This document shows, one piece after another, positions 1 to 6,948 of a stretch of 64,000 nt of DNA. The DNA lies in contig CALWPG010000001.1 of the NCBI GenBank assembly GCA_944383375.1, forward strand, positions 1 to 64,000, read 5' to 3'. How positions within the stretch are numbered: position 1 is the stretch's first letter; each line of letters starts with the position of its first letter. Source of the DNA: an uncultured Clostridia bacterium. GTDB taxonomy: Bacteria > Bacillota > Clostridia > Christensenellales > UBA1242. The notes beneath the pieces are model-generated. The model did no database searches. It saw only the letters and a list, made by a program, of their open reading frames with translations, and was not told the origin of the DNA. The position numbers and the translations under genes were made by a program.

Positions 1-13
1 AGGAGATGAGGAT

Positions 14-1006
14 TTGAAAAATATTTATTATGTTTACACTGAAAAAAGGTACATGGGCAGAAAGCAAATTAAAAACAGGCTTATAACTGTCCATGCCAAA
101 ACACAATTAGAGTGTAAGAAAAAATTAACGGAAGCGGTTAATACATTTCTGAATAGCCGTATTCCAACAAAGAAAACAAAATTGACACTATTAGAATTTT
201 GGGATAAATGGTACAGCCAGGACAAAGAGCCATTTATTTCTGAGGGTACAAAGAAAGATTTAACCCAATTAAGAACTTACTTATTGCCTTTGCTTGAGCT
301 AAACATAGCCAAAATAGATAAAGATAGAATAATAAATTTTTTTAGTAAAGTAGAGGAAAACCGAACCAAAGAAAAAATGCACATATACTTGAAAGCATGT
401 TTCAAAAGTGCAGTAAGGCATGGGGTTATAAAAAAGAATCCATATGATTTAATTATATTGCCACCGAGGTCAAGGGCTCACAAACAGGCATTGACATTTG
501 AGGAACAACAAAGGTTGCTTATGTATGTAAAAGGCAAGCCTATAGGAATTATCATTTTGATATATCTGCTTACAGGACTAAGGAAAAAGGAATTAAACTT
601 CAAAGCTATAGAGAATGACATAAATTTTGAAAACAACACACTTAAAGCTATCAATTTGAAGGGGAGAAATAACATAGTGAGATATAAACACATTAGACTA
701 TCAAAAGGTACAATAAAACTCATAATGGACAATTTGGATAAGATTCATAAGTACGATGACGAGTCGGCATATCGTGAAGTTCTTAAGGTAATGAGGGAGT
801 TGGGCATACAAAAAAGCATAGTCAATTTAAGGCATACATTTGCAACAAATCATTTGTACCTTGGTACACCAGACTACATTATTTCAAAAGAAATGGGGCA
901 TTCGACAAGTCAAATTACAAAGGATAATTATATGGATATAGACTTCAATTTGACTAAAGAAAAAATAGTTAAATTATATAATAATTTATACACAATTTTT
1001 GGATAA
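14..1006 (+). CDS. phage-type tyrosine recombinase (integrase)
   Basis: A 330-residue site-specific recombinase that would insert or excise a mobile element. It starts with TTG, placed by an AGGAG ribosome site at 1-5. The N-terminal arm and SAM-like DNA-binding part cover about residues 1-160 and the catalytic domain about 170-320. Visible active-site residues are Arg190 (TGLR), Lys226 in the beta hairpin, Arg283 (NLRH), His306 (MGHS) and the nucleophile Tyr316. The His normally two residues before Leu-Arg (HxLRH) is Val here, a position that varies in some active members. It is the rightmost gene of something extending past the left edge, and it reads toward a tRNA operon, a usual integration target. 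Confidence 0.85.
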   Translation: MKNIYYVYTEKRYMGRKQIKNRLITVHAKTQLECKKKLTEAVNTFLNSRIPTKKTKLTLLEFWDKWYSQDKEPFISEGTKKDLTQLRTYLLPLLELNIAKIDKDRIINFFSKVEENRTKEKMHIYLKACFKSAVRHGVIKKNPYDLIILPPRSRAHKQALTFEEQQRLLMYVKGKPIGIIILIYLLTGLRKKELNFKAIENDINFENNTLKAINLKGRNNIVRYKHIRLSKGTIKLIMDNLDKIHKYDDESAYREVLKVMRELGIQKSIVNLRHTFATNHLYLGTPDYIISKEMGHSTSQITKDNYMDIDFNLTKEKIVKLYNNLYTIFG

Positions 1007-1047
1007 GTTTTTGGATAAGTTTTTTTCACATTTCGCAACACTTTTTT

Positions 1048-1059
1048 GAACATTTGTTC
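1048..1059. promoter_or_regulatory. orphan LexA-box-like palindrome
   Basis: GAACATTTGTTC is a perfect match to the GAAC-N4-GTTC core of Firmicutes SOS boxes. It lies between the integrase stop and the tRNA terminator with no promoter or gene start beside it. A match of this quality is expected about once by chance in a window this large and AT-rich, so function is doubtful. Confidence 0.25.
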
Positions 1060-1082
1060 TAAAAATTGTTGTTTTTAAAAAA

Positions 1083-1125
1083 ATATAAAAAAAAGCTGAA
1101 AACCTTTATTTATAAGGTTTTCAGC
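1083..1125 (-). terminator. Rho-independent terminator of the tRNA operon
   Basis: The inverted repeat GCTGAAAACCTT / AAGGTTTTCAGC (1095-1125) is followed, on the minus strand, by a long T-rich run (1094 down to about 1083). It lies just past the 3' end of tRNA-Tyr and ends the six-tRNA transcript. Confidence 0.85.
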
Positions 1126-1138
1126 ACATTAAATTTCG

Positions 1139-1223
1139 TGGTGGGCAGGGATGGATTCGAACCATCGAAGGCGAAGCCGACGGATTTACAGTCCGTTGCA
1201 TTTGACCGCTCTGCAACCTACCC
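1139..1223 (-). tRNA. tRNA-Tyr (anticodon GUA)
   Basis: An 85-nt cloverleaf including an encoded CCA. The acceptor stem is GGGTAGG/CCTGCCC with one G-U pair. The anticodon GTA sits in CTGTAAA and there is a long class II variable arm, as expected for bacterial tRNA-Tyr. It is the last gene of the minus-strand tRNA operon and the one nearest the integrase. Confidence 0.95.
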
Positions 1224-1228
1224 AAATT

Positions 1229-1303
1229 TGGAGCTAGTGATTGGAATCGAACCAACAACCTGCTGATTACAAATCAGCTGCTCTACCGTTGAGCCACACT
1301 AGC
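1229..1303 (-). tRNA. tRNA-Thr (anticodon UGU)
   Basis: The acceptor stem GCTAGTG/CACTAGC is perfect and is followed by U-CCA, which is encoded. The anticodon TGT lies in ATTTGTAAT. It is separated from tRNA-Tyr by only 5 nt and from tRNA-Phe by a 119-nt structured spacer. Confidence 0.95.
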
Positions 1304-1422
1304 AAGAAAGGTTAGTAGTTTTTTACAGAGTGAAAACCAACAAAACTCAAACTACTAATTTTTGGGAAAGTGTAATGGGAATGAAATGTTGGTTTTGGTG
1401 ATGAACACAACTCAAGTTCATC
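1304..1422 (-). other. structured spacer between tRNA-Phe and tRNA-Thr
   Basis: This 119-nt spacer in the tRNA transcript holds two interleaved inverted repeats: TTAGTAGTTT (1312-1321) with AAACTACTAA (1349-1358), and AAAACCAAC (1333-1341) with GTTGGTTTT (1388-1396). A third hairpin, GATGAAC (1400-1406) / GTTCATC (1416-1422), abuts the tRNA-Phe CCA. The A-B-A'-B' order would form a pseudoknot. The function is unknown; other spacers in this operon are 4-15 nt. Confidence 0.5.
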
Positions 1423-1498
1423 TGGTGCCGCGGGGCGGAATCGAACCACCGACACAAGGATTTTCAGTCCTTTGCTCTACCGACTGAGCTACCGAGGC
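1423..1498 (-). tRNA. tRNA-Phe (anticodon GAA)
   Basis: The cloverleaf has anticodon GAA (ACTGAAAAT), T-stem GGTGG/CCGCC and an encoded CCA. The acceptor GCCTCGG/CCGCGGC has a U-C mismatch at the fourth pair, which is unusual for tRNA-Phe and could be a sequencing error or a tolerated change. Confidence 0.9.
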
Positions 1499-1502
1499 AA
1501 AC

Positions 1503-1579
1503 TGGCGATCCGGATGGGATTCGAACCCACGACCTCTAGCGTGACAGGCTAGCGTTCTAACCGACTGAACTACCGAACC
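1503..1579 (-). tRNA. tRNA-Asp (anticodon GUC)
   Basis: The acceptor is GGTTCGG/CCGGATC with two wobble pairs, discriminator G, and encoded CCA. The anticodon GTC is in CCTGTCACG. It lies 4 nt from tRNA-Phe in the same operon. Confidence 0.95.
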
Positions 1580-1594
1580 ATATTAACATGTTAT

Positions 1595-1671
1595 TGGTGG
1601 GTCTTCAGGGACTCGAACCCCGGACCGACCGGTTATGAGCCGGTTGCTCTAACCAACTGAGCTAAAGACCC
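1595..1671 (-). tRNA. tRNA with anticodon CAU (elongator Met or Ile2)
   Basis: Acceptor GGGTCTT/AAGACCC is perfect, followed by A-CCA. The loop is CTCATAA. The body is not an initiator because the acceptor starts with a G1-C72 pair and the anticodon stem lacks the three G-C run of fMet. Elongator tRNA-Met and lysidine-modified tRNA-Ile2 share this anticodon and cannot be separated by eye. Confidence 0.85.
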
Positions 1672-1675
1672 AACA

Positions 1676-1751
1676 TGGTCGGGGTGAAGAGACTCGAACT
1701 CCCGGCCCCATGGTCCCAAACCACGTGCGCTACCAACTGCGCTACACCCCG
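1676..1751 (-). tRNA. tRNA-Pro (anticodon UGG)
   Basis: Acceptor CGGGGTG/CACCCCG with A-CCA encoded, and anticodon TGG in TTTGGGA. This is the promoter-proximal gene of the minus-strand tRNA operon. Confidence 0.95.
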
Positions 1752-1769
1752 TTGTCTTGCGACTTTATT

Positions 1770-1798
1770 ATACTATTATAAGTTGCAAAATAAGTCAA
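1770..1798 (-). promoter_or_regulatory. promoter of the tRNA operon
   Basis: Read on the minus strand, TTGACT (1798-1793) and TAGTAT (1775-1770) are separated by 17 nt. This is a good SigA-type promoter and would start transcription about 12 nt before tRNA-Pro. Confidence 0.7.
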
Positions 1799-1915
1799 GC
1801 ATTTTTTTAAAAATTTTTTAACTGTTTTTTGTTCCCAAATTCGTGCAAATACGACAAAGTATTATATTTTCTTACATGTAGTATTTGTTACAATGTTTTT
1901 CAGAGGAGGCATTTT

Positions 1916-2224
1916 ATGCAAATAAAACACAGAGTATATGAAAACACTCTTTATGTTGTGCTTAGTGGTGAACTTGATGAGCATTCGGCTTATAGCGCAA
2001 GAACGGGACTGGACGAAATATTTGATATGCCCAAATTCAAACAAATAATTATTGATCTTTCTGAGCTTGACTTTATGGACAGCACAGGTATAGGCGTTCT
2101 AATAGGACGTTACAAACGCATGAAGGATAAAAATATTCCTATCTTTATATGCAATCCATCATCTCATGCTGAAAGAATTTTTAAAATGACAGGGCTTTAT
2201 GACATCATGCCTAAAATATCATAA
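1916..2224 (+). CDS. spoIIAA: anti-sigma F factor antagonist SpoIIAA
   Basis: A 102-residue STAS-domain protein. When unphosphorylated it captures SpoIIAB and frees SigF in the forespore. The phosphorylated serine lies in the D-S-T-G motif (Ser56), matching Ser58 of Bacillus subtilis. The ATG at 1916 is chosen because AGAGGAGG lies just upstream; an upstream in-frame extension has no ribosome site and no STAS homology. It is the first gene of a three-gene sporulation operon with short gaps and is normally switched on by Spo0A/SigH, though no clear SigH promoter could be fixed here. Confidence 0.95.
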   Translation: MQIKHRVYENTLYVVLSGELDEHSAYSARTGLDEIFDMPKFKQIIIDLSELDFMDSTGIGVLIGRYKRMKDKNIPIFICNPSSHAERIFKMTGLYDIMPKIS

Positions 2225-2238
2225 AAGGAGAACAAACA

Positions 2239-2688
2239 ATGAAATTATTAAACGAGATGGAATTAAATTTTAAGGCCCTATCAGTCAATGAGGGTTTCGC
2301 ACGATCATGTGTTGCGGCTTTTTGTGTGCAAGCAAATCCAACACTTGATGAAATTACTGATATCAAAACAGCTGTAAGTGAAGCTGTTACTAATTGTGTC
2401 GTACACGCATACCCAAGTATACCTGGAAACGTTTGTATAAAAGTAAAACTATATGAAGAAAGTGTAGATATAGAAGTGATAGACAACGGAATTGGCATAG
2501 AGGATTTCAATAAGGCGAGAGAGCCTTTTTATACTTCAAAACCAAATGAAGAAAGAAGTGGGATGGGATTTTCAGTAATGGAAAGTTTTATGGATAATCT
2601 TGAGTTAAGAAAAAATCAATCATCTGGACTGATTGTAAAAATGCAAAAGTTTTTTCACAAGCGTGCAAATATAGCAGCGGGTATGTAA
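2239..2688 (+). CDS. spoIIAB: anti-sigma F factor / SpoIIAA kinase SpoIIAB
   Basis: A 149-residue GHKL-fold kinase that binds SigF in the mother cell and predivisional cell and phosphorylates SpoIIAA. The ATP-site motifs are visible: N-box E48/N52 (SEAVTN), G1 box DNGIGI at about 82-87, and the GMGF segment near 113-116. Length matches the family. AAAGGAG precedes the ATG. It is 14 nt downstream of spoIIAA and 1 nt from sigF, so the partner switch is made as one unit. Confidence 0.95.
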   Translation: MKLLNEMELNFKALSVNEGFARSCVAAFCVQANPTLDEITDIKTAVSEAVTNCVVHAYPSIPGNVCIKVKLYEESVDIEVIDNGIGIEDFNKAREPFYTSKPNEERSGMGFSVMESFMDNLELRKNQSSGLIVKMQKFFHKRANIAAGM

Positions 2689-2689
2689 A

Positions 2690-3415
2690 TTGCTTGATCA
2701 AGAGGAAACGATAAAGTTAATTGCAAAAGCAAAAAATGGAGACGAAAATGCAAAGACAATTTTATTTGAAGAAAATTCTCCACTAATAAAGAGTGTTATA
2801 AAAAGATTTTTGCATAAGGGCATCGAGTATGATGATTTATATCAAATTGGAACAATTGGGCTTTTAAAAGCAATAAACAATTTTGATGAAAAATTCAATG
2901 TAAAGTTTTCCACTTATGTTGTTCCAATGGTGATAGGCGAAGTCAAGCGTTTTATGCGCGATGATGGAGCAATAAAAGTTTCAAGAACCATCAAAACTTT
3001 GAATTTAAAAATAAGAAAATTTATTGAACAATTTAATAAAGAAAATTTCCGCAAACCCACTCCACAAGAGATAGCAAAAGAATTTGATATTGATGAGGCT
3101 GAAGTAATTTTTACCATGGATTCAGCATCAATGCCAATTTCAATATACACACCATTTGAAGATGATTCAAAAAGTTTACTTTTGATAGACAGGTTAAATC
3201 CAGATAATTCTGATGAAAAAATGCTTGATAATATAATGCTAAAAGAAGTATTGAAATCTTTAGATAAAAGGGATAAAAAAATAATACTTTTAAGGTTTTT
3301 TAGAGATAAAACTCAAAGCGAAATTGCAAAAGTACTCGGTGTTTCCCAAGTGCAGGTGAGTAGACTTGAAAATAAAGTATTAGAAAAGATTAAAGACAAA
3401 TTGAGCGTCATTTAG
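2690..3415 (+). CDS. sigF: forespore RNA polymerase sigma factor SigF
   Basis: A 241-residue SigB/F/G-type sigma factor that directs early forespore transcription. Region 2 (YDDLYQIGTIGLLKA, about 46-60) binds core polymerase and the -10 element. Region 4 near the C terminus has the helix-turn-helix TQSEIAKVLGVSQVQVSR. The start is TTG at 2690, directly after the spoIIAB stop, with no strong ribosome site, so translation is probably coupled. Expected targets of SigF relatives lie nearby (spoVA, yunB region). Confidence 0.95.
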   Translation: MLDQEETIKLIAKAKNGDENAKTILFEENSPLIKSVIKRFLHKGIEYDDLYQIGTIGLLKAINNFDEKFNVKFSTYVVPMVIGEVKRFMRDDGAIKVSRTIKTLNLKIRKFIEQFNKENFRKPTPQEIAKEFDIDEAEVIFTMDSASMPISIYTPFEDDSKSLLLIDRLNPDNSDEKMLDNIMLKEVLKSLDKRDKKIILLRFFRDKTQSEIAKVLGVSQVQVSRLENKVLEKIKDKLSVI

Positions 3416-3424
3416 GATATATTT

Positions 3425-3895
3425 ATGAAACAATTTTTTATAAATAATTATAAAATAATAATCATATGTGCAACAATTTTGGTCGTTGCAATCTTTGGAA
3501 GTACTTTTGTCAACCTTGGAATGGACTGGTATGACAGTTTGATAAAACCAACACAATGGATACCAAACTTTGTCATTCCACTTGTTTGGACTGTTTTATA
3601 CCTTTTGTTTGCAATTATATTGTCGGTTTTGTCAAAACAAAATTTGCTCACGACAAAAGACAATTATTTGAGTATAGCCAATGCTGTTTTCAATATTTTA
3701 TGGTGTTTAATTTTCTTTACCTTAAATCAGCTACTTATTGGAAACATAATTATAATCATCAATGCTTTTATTGGGACACTTCTTCTAGTCTCCTTAAGCA
3801 AAATAGATAAAAAATATATAAGCCTATTGTGGTTATATGTTATATGGTTATTGATAGCAACATCATTAAATGTCGCACTTTGGATTTTGAATTAA
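3425..3895 (+). CDS. tspO: TspO/MBR family membrane protein
   Basis: A 156-residue protein with about five membrane segments. The family binds porphyrins and related ligands and has been linked to tetrapyrrole handling and stress; its bacterial role is not settled. The signature is WYDSLIKP followed by a Trp-rich stretch and WTVLYLLFA, as in classical TspO, and a C-terminal Asn/Trp helix. It begins 9 nt after sigF and ends at the operon terminator, so it looks like the fourth gene of the spoIIA operon, an unusual place for it. Confidence 0.85.
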   Translation: MKQFFINNYKIIIICATILVVAIFGSTFVNLGMDWYDSLIKPTQWIPNFVIPLVWTVLYLLFAIILSVLSKQNLLTTKDNYLSIANAVFNILWCLIFFTLNQLLIGNIIIIINAFIGTLLLVSLSKIDKKYISLLWLYVIWLLIATSLNVALWILN

Positions 3896-3898
3896 GAA

Positions 3899-3931
3899 AA
3901 ATAAGTATTAGCCTTCGCCAATACTTATTTT
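3899..3931. terminator. bidirectional terminator, sigF-tspO / lipoprotein
   Basis: The stem AATAAGTATT / AATACTTATT encloses a 10-nt loop, with T7-8 on the plus-strand side and a T-rich run on the minus-strand side. The lipoprotein stop codon (3908-3910) lies inside the stem, so both convergent transcripts end here. Confidence 0.8.
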
Positions 3932-4993
3932 TTTTACTCTTGGTTCATCATAATCTATATCATCATCAATTTCTTCATTTTCTTCATCTTCGTAAGGGCG
4001 ATAAGTATCAATGTTTTTATACGTTCCAAAAGTGTCAATATTTGGAATGTATGGGTTATATCTTCCGTAAGGTGAATATGGTAATCCACCATATCCAAAG
4101 CCATAGCCACCATAGCCTCGGCCTCCCATATATCCACCGTAGCCATAATATGGATTATTCATACCGTAACCAGCACCATTATATCCATACCCATCATAAC
4201 CATAATTATTAAAATTGTTACCATTTTCTGTATTTCTCTTATTTTGTTTGTTTGTGTTTTTATTTCTTGCATTTTCATATGTGTCAATATTAGACCATGA
4301 TTTCGATACACTTTCTGTATCATCGCTAGGACGGTAACAAAAGTATAAGGCTTCATAAAGCGCGTCCATTGATGAATTTATATTTTGCAGGTAGGTATTT
4401 CTGCTTTCAAGTGCAGAACATAATCTTACATATTTTGATGTTAGTTGTTCAACGTTTTGAGTATAATTTCTCTTAAATGCCACTGTTGACTTTAATTCAT
4501 TATTCACATCATCTTTTGTAATCATAATTCTGTTCACATTGGTCAATATATTGTTACATAAATCATCAATTGAAGATACTTTGTCATTGTTGATTTCCAG
4601 CTTTTTAGAAGACATTATTTCTAAAATTGCTTTAACATCATCAACATTATTCTTGATTTCAATTAATAATTGCTTGGTACCATTGTTAATATCTATCGCC
4701 ATGTGGGCTTGGTTACTTAATTTTAGTACATTATTTATAAAATTATCTAATTGTACAGATCCACTTGTGAATGTAGCACCATCATATCCCGTATGCTGTT
4801 CATCTTTTTCATCCATAATACTATCTATTGTTAAGGTATCAGTTGATATTTCATCAATATTTATCACCAAATTTGATACTTTATCAATTGTTGTATTAAT
4901 CTTATCCATCGTTTTATTTACGCTATTTTCGCCACATGCGCTTAAAGCAACTACAAAAAGTAACAAAAACAAACAAATAATAGTTCTTTTCAT
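3908..4993 (-). CDS. putative lipoprotein with Gly/Tyr-rich C-terminal region
   Basis: A 361-residue protein I do not recognise. The N terminus is a lipoprotein signal: MKR, a hydrophobic run, then A-L-S-A-C with Cys20 as the likely lipidated residue. Residues 25-230 are mostly helical and polar. Residues about 264-312 are a Gly/Tyr/Asn repeat region like spore coat or cell-surface proteins. The pentapeptide NIDTY/F occurs at about 235, 318 and 327, and the tail is acidic. The ATG at 4993 is chosen because GGAGGAATT precedes it; an 11-residue upstream extension would bury the signal. It lies antisense between the sigF and spoVA operons. A sporulation-surface role is only a guess from context. 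Confidence 0.65.
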   Translation of the reverse strand: MKRTIICLFLLLFVVALSACGENSVNKTMDKINTTIDKVSNLVINIDEISTDTLTIDSIMDEKDEQHTGYDGATFTSGSVQLDNFINNVLKLSNQAHMAIDINNGTKQLLIEIKNNVDDVKAILEIMSSKKLEINNDKVSSIDDLCNNILTNVNRIMITKDDVNNELKSTVAFKRNYTQNVEQLTSKYVRLCSALESRNTYLQNINSSMDALYEALYFCYRPSDDTESVSKSWSNIDTYENARNKNTNKQNKRNTENGNNFNNYGYDGYGYNGAGYGMNNPYYGYGGYMGGRGYGGYGFGYGGLPYSPYGRYNPYIPNIDTFGTYKNIDTYRPYEDEENEEIDDDIDYDEPRVKKISIGEG

Positions 4994-5087
4994 AATTCCT
5001 CCAGCATTAGTTTTTGTAATTTTCACAAAATTATGTAATTGCGTTTTAATATTGGAAAAAGTGTCAATAACCTAAACGGAGGAAGAT

Positions 5088-5534
5088 ATGCAAGACCAAG
5101 AGAGGAACAAACGATATAACGCATATGTTGAGGCAAAAATAGCCAAAACTCATGCTTGGCCAAGTCTTTTTAATTCGTTTTGGGTAGGAGGATTGATATG
5201 TACACTTGGACAAGTAATAAATGATTTGATATTGTTATGGTTTCCAACTGTATCTACACAAAGTGCCTGGGCCTATACATTGATAATTCTTATTTTCTTA
5301 GCTTCATTTTTGACGGGGCTTGGCGTTTTTGACAAAATCGGTGCTTTTGCTGGTGCCGGTACAATAGTGCCAATAACAGGTTTTTCAAATTCTATCGCAA
5401 GTCCAGCCATAGAATTTAAAAATGAAGGTATCATATTTGGTATGTGTGCCAAAATGTTCATTATTGCTGGCCCTGTAATCGTATCCGGTACCGTGGCTAG
5501 TATGATTGTTGGACTTATATATCTATTTTTGTAG
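5088..5534 (+). CDS. spoVAC: stage V sporulation protein AC
   Basis: A 148-residue membrane protein of the SpoVAC/SpoVAEb family, part of the channel that loads dipicolinic acid into the forespore and releases it at germination. Several hydrophobic segments surround the family-typical stretches TGLGVFDKIGAFAGAGT and PITGFSNSIASPAIE. GGAGGAAG precedes the ATG. It leads a spoVAC-spoVAD-spoVAE operon with no gaps, the minimal set conserved in clostridia. Confidence 0.95.
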   Translation: MQDQERNKRYNAYVEAKIAKTHAWPSLFNSFWVGGLICTLGQVINDLILLWFPTVSTQSAWAYTLIILIFLASFLTGLGVFDKIGAFAGAGTIVPITGFSNSIASPAIEFKNEGIIFGMCAKMFIIAGPVIVSGTVASMIVGLIYLFL

Positions 5535-6560
5535 GTGAGTATGGAAAGAAAAAGAGGAAATCAAACAGTATTTTTTAACAACAAACCAAAGATTATAGGA
5601 TACTATTCCATTGTAGGACCAAAAGAAGGAAAGGGACCGCTTAGAAACTATTTTAGTGAGATAGAAGAAAAAGATGATTTTTTTGGTCAAAAAACATATG
5701 AGAAAGCCGAAAGGGTAATGATTGAAAGAGCTCTTGATGGTGCGATAAAAAGTGCCAACGTCAAATATACTGATGTACATTTATTTATGGCTGGAGATTT
5801 GTTAAATCAGATAATTAGCTCAAGTTATGCAGCTCGTTCCTTCGACATTCCATATGTGGGTGTTTTTGGTGCTTGCTCAACTATGGCAGAATCCTTGGCA
5901 CTAAGTGCTTGTCTTGTAGATGGAGGGCATTTCGACACAATTGCATGTGCAACATCAAGCCATTTTTCAACTGCAGAAAGGCAATTTAGATTTCCGCTAG
6001 AGCTTGGAAATCAGCGTCCACCAACATCACAATGGACGGTAACTGGTTCTGGAGCAGATATTGTTTCCATAAAGGGAAATGGGCCAAGAATTACATGTGC
6101 TACATTTGGAAAAGTAACAGATTATGGCATAAACGATGTAAATAATATGGGTGCAGCAATGGCACCTGCAGCCATGAATACATTACTTGCGCATTTCAAA
6201 GATGCAAACACTTCGCCTAGAGACTATGATTTAATTTTATCTGGAGATTTGGGGAAACTTGGCAGTGAAATACTTATAGATCTTATGGAAGACCACGGAT
6301 ACAAGCTAGGCCTAAATTACAAAGATTGCGGACAAATAATTTTCAAAAGAAATCAAAATGTCCTAATGGGTGGAAGTGGTTGTGGATGTAGTGCAACAGT
6401 TTTCAATTCGATAATTATGAAAAAACTAATGACGGGAGAATTAAAAAAAGTTTTATTAATGGCAACTGGTGCTTTACTTAGCACTACAAGCACACAACAG
6501 GGAGATACGGTGCCTGGGATAGCTCATGCTGTTGTTATTGAAGGAGAGAAAAATGAATGA
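5535..6560 (+). CDS. spoVAD: stage V sporulation protein AD
   Basis: A 341-residue thiolase-fold protein that binds dipicolinic acid. The pocket Cys motif GACSTMAES (Cys114) and the C-terminal GSGCGCSA segment are as in the family, and length matches B. subtilis (338). Two starts are possible: GTG at 5535, touching the spoVAC stop, and ATG at 5541 with AGGTG only a few bases upstream. They differ by two residues. It is translated together with its neighbours, and its last codons overlap the spoVAE start. Confidence 0.95.
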   Translation: MSMERKRGNQTVFFNNKPKIIGYYSIVGPKEGKGPLRNYFSEIEEKDDFFGQKTYEKAERVMIERALDGAIKSANVKYTDVHLFMAGDLLNQIISSSYAARSFDIPYVGVFGACSTMAESLALSACLVDGGHFDTIACATSSHFSTAERQFRFPLELGNQRPPTSQWTVTGSGADIVSIKGNGPRITCATFGKVTDYGINDVNNMGAAMAPAAMNTLLAHFKDANTSPRDYDLILSGDLGKLGSEILIDLMEDHGYKLGLNYKDCGQIIFKRNQNVLMGGSGCGCSATVFNSIIMKKLMTGELKKVLLMATGALLSTTSTQQGDTVPGIAHAVVIEGEKNE

Positions 6561-6924
6561 GTGGTATGTTTATTTAATAGTTTTTGCAACAGGAGGGTTA
6601 ATCTGTTTTTTAGGTCAAGTTTTAATTATAAAAACAAAGATGACGTCAGCAAGAATACTTGTCACATTTGTTGTACTTGGTGTATTTTTGGAGGCCGTTG
6701 GACTTTTTGATCCTATCAGTGAATTTTGTAGAGCAGGAATAAATGTTCCAATCATCGGATTTGGCGCATCGCTCGCCAAAGGAGCAATTAGTGCTGTCAA
6801 AGCAAATGGAATTTTAGGAATATTTACTGGTGGTTTAACGGCTACAGCCGGTGGTATAGCTGCTGCAATATTTTTTGCCTTTATATTTGGTATAATATTT
6901 AGGGCAAAAACTAAGAAATTGTAA
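6553..6924 (+). CDS. spoVAE: stage V sporulation protein AE (AEb type)
   Basis: A 123-residue integral membrane protein, paralogous to SpoVAC, and part of the same DPA channel. Features are FATGGLICFLGQ near the N terminus and VPIIGFGASLAKGAI in the middle. The ATG at 6553 is set by AAGGAGAG inside the end of spoVAD, giving an 8-nt overlap; a longer in-frame reading would start within spoVAD without a ribosome site. Length agrees with SpoVAEb proteins (about 116-125). Confidence 0.93.
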   Translation: MNEWYVYLIVFATGGLICFLGQVLIIKTKMTSARILVTFVVLGVFLEAVGLFDPISEFCRAGINVPIIGFGASLAKGAISAVKANGILGIFTGGLTATAGGIAAAIFFAFIFGIIFRAKTKKL

Positions 6925-6948
6925 ACTATTTTATGCATATAATTTAGT

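Noticed and set aside
1066-1266. 66-codon plus-strand reading frame over the tRNA-Tyr/Thr genes
   Set aside because: It is antisense to two well-formed tRNAs and has no ribosome site.
3829-4212. His/Tyr-rich 127-codon frame opposite the lipoprotein
   Set aside because: It is the shadow of the Gly/Tyr-rich repeat on the other strand and has no ribosome site.
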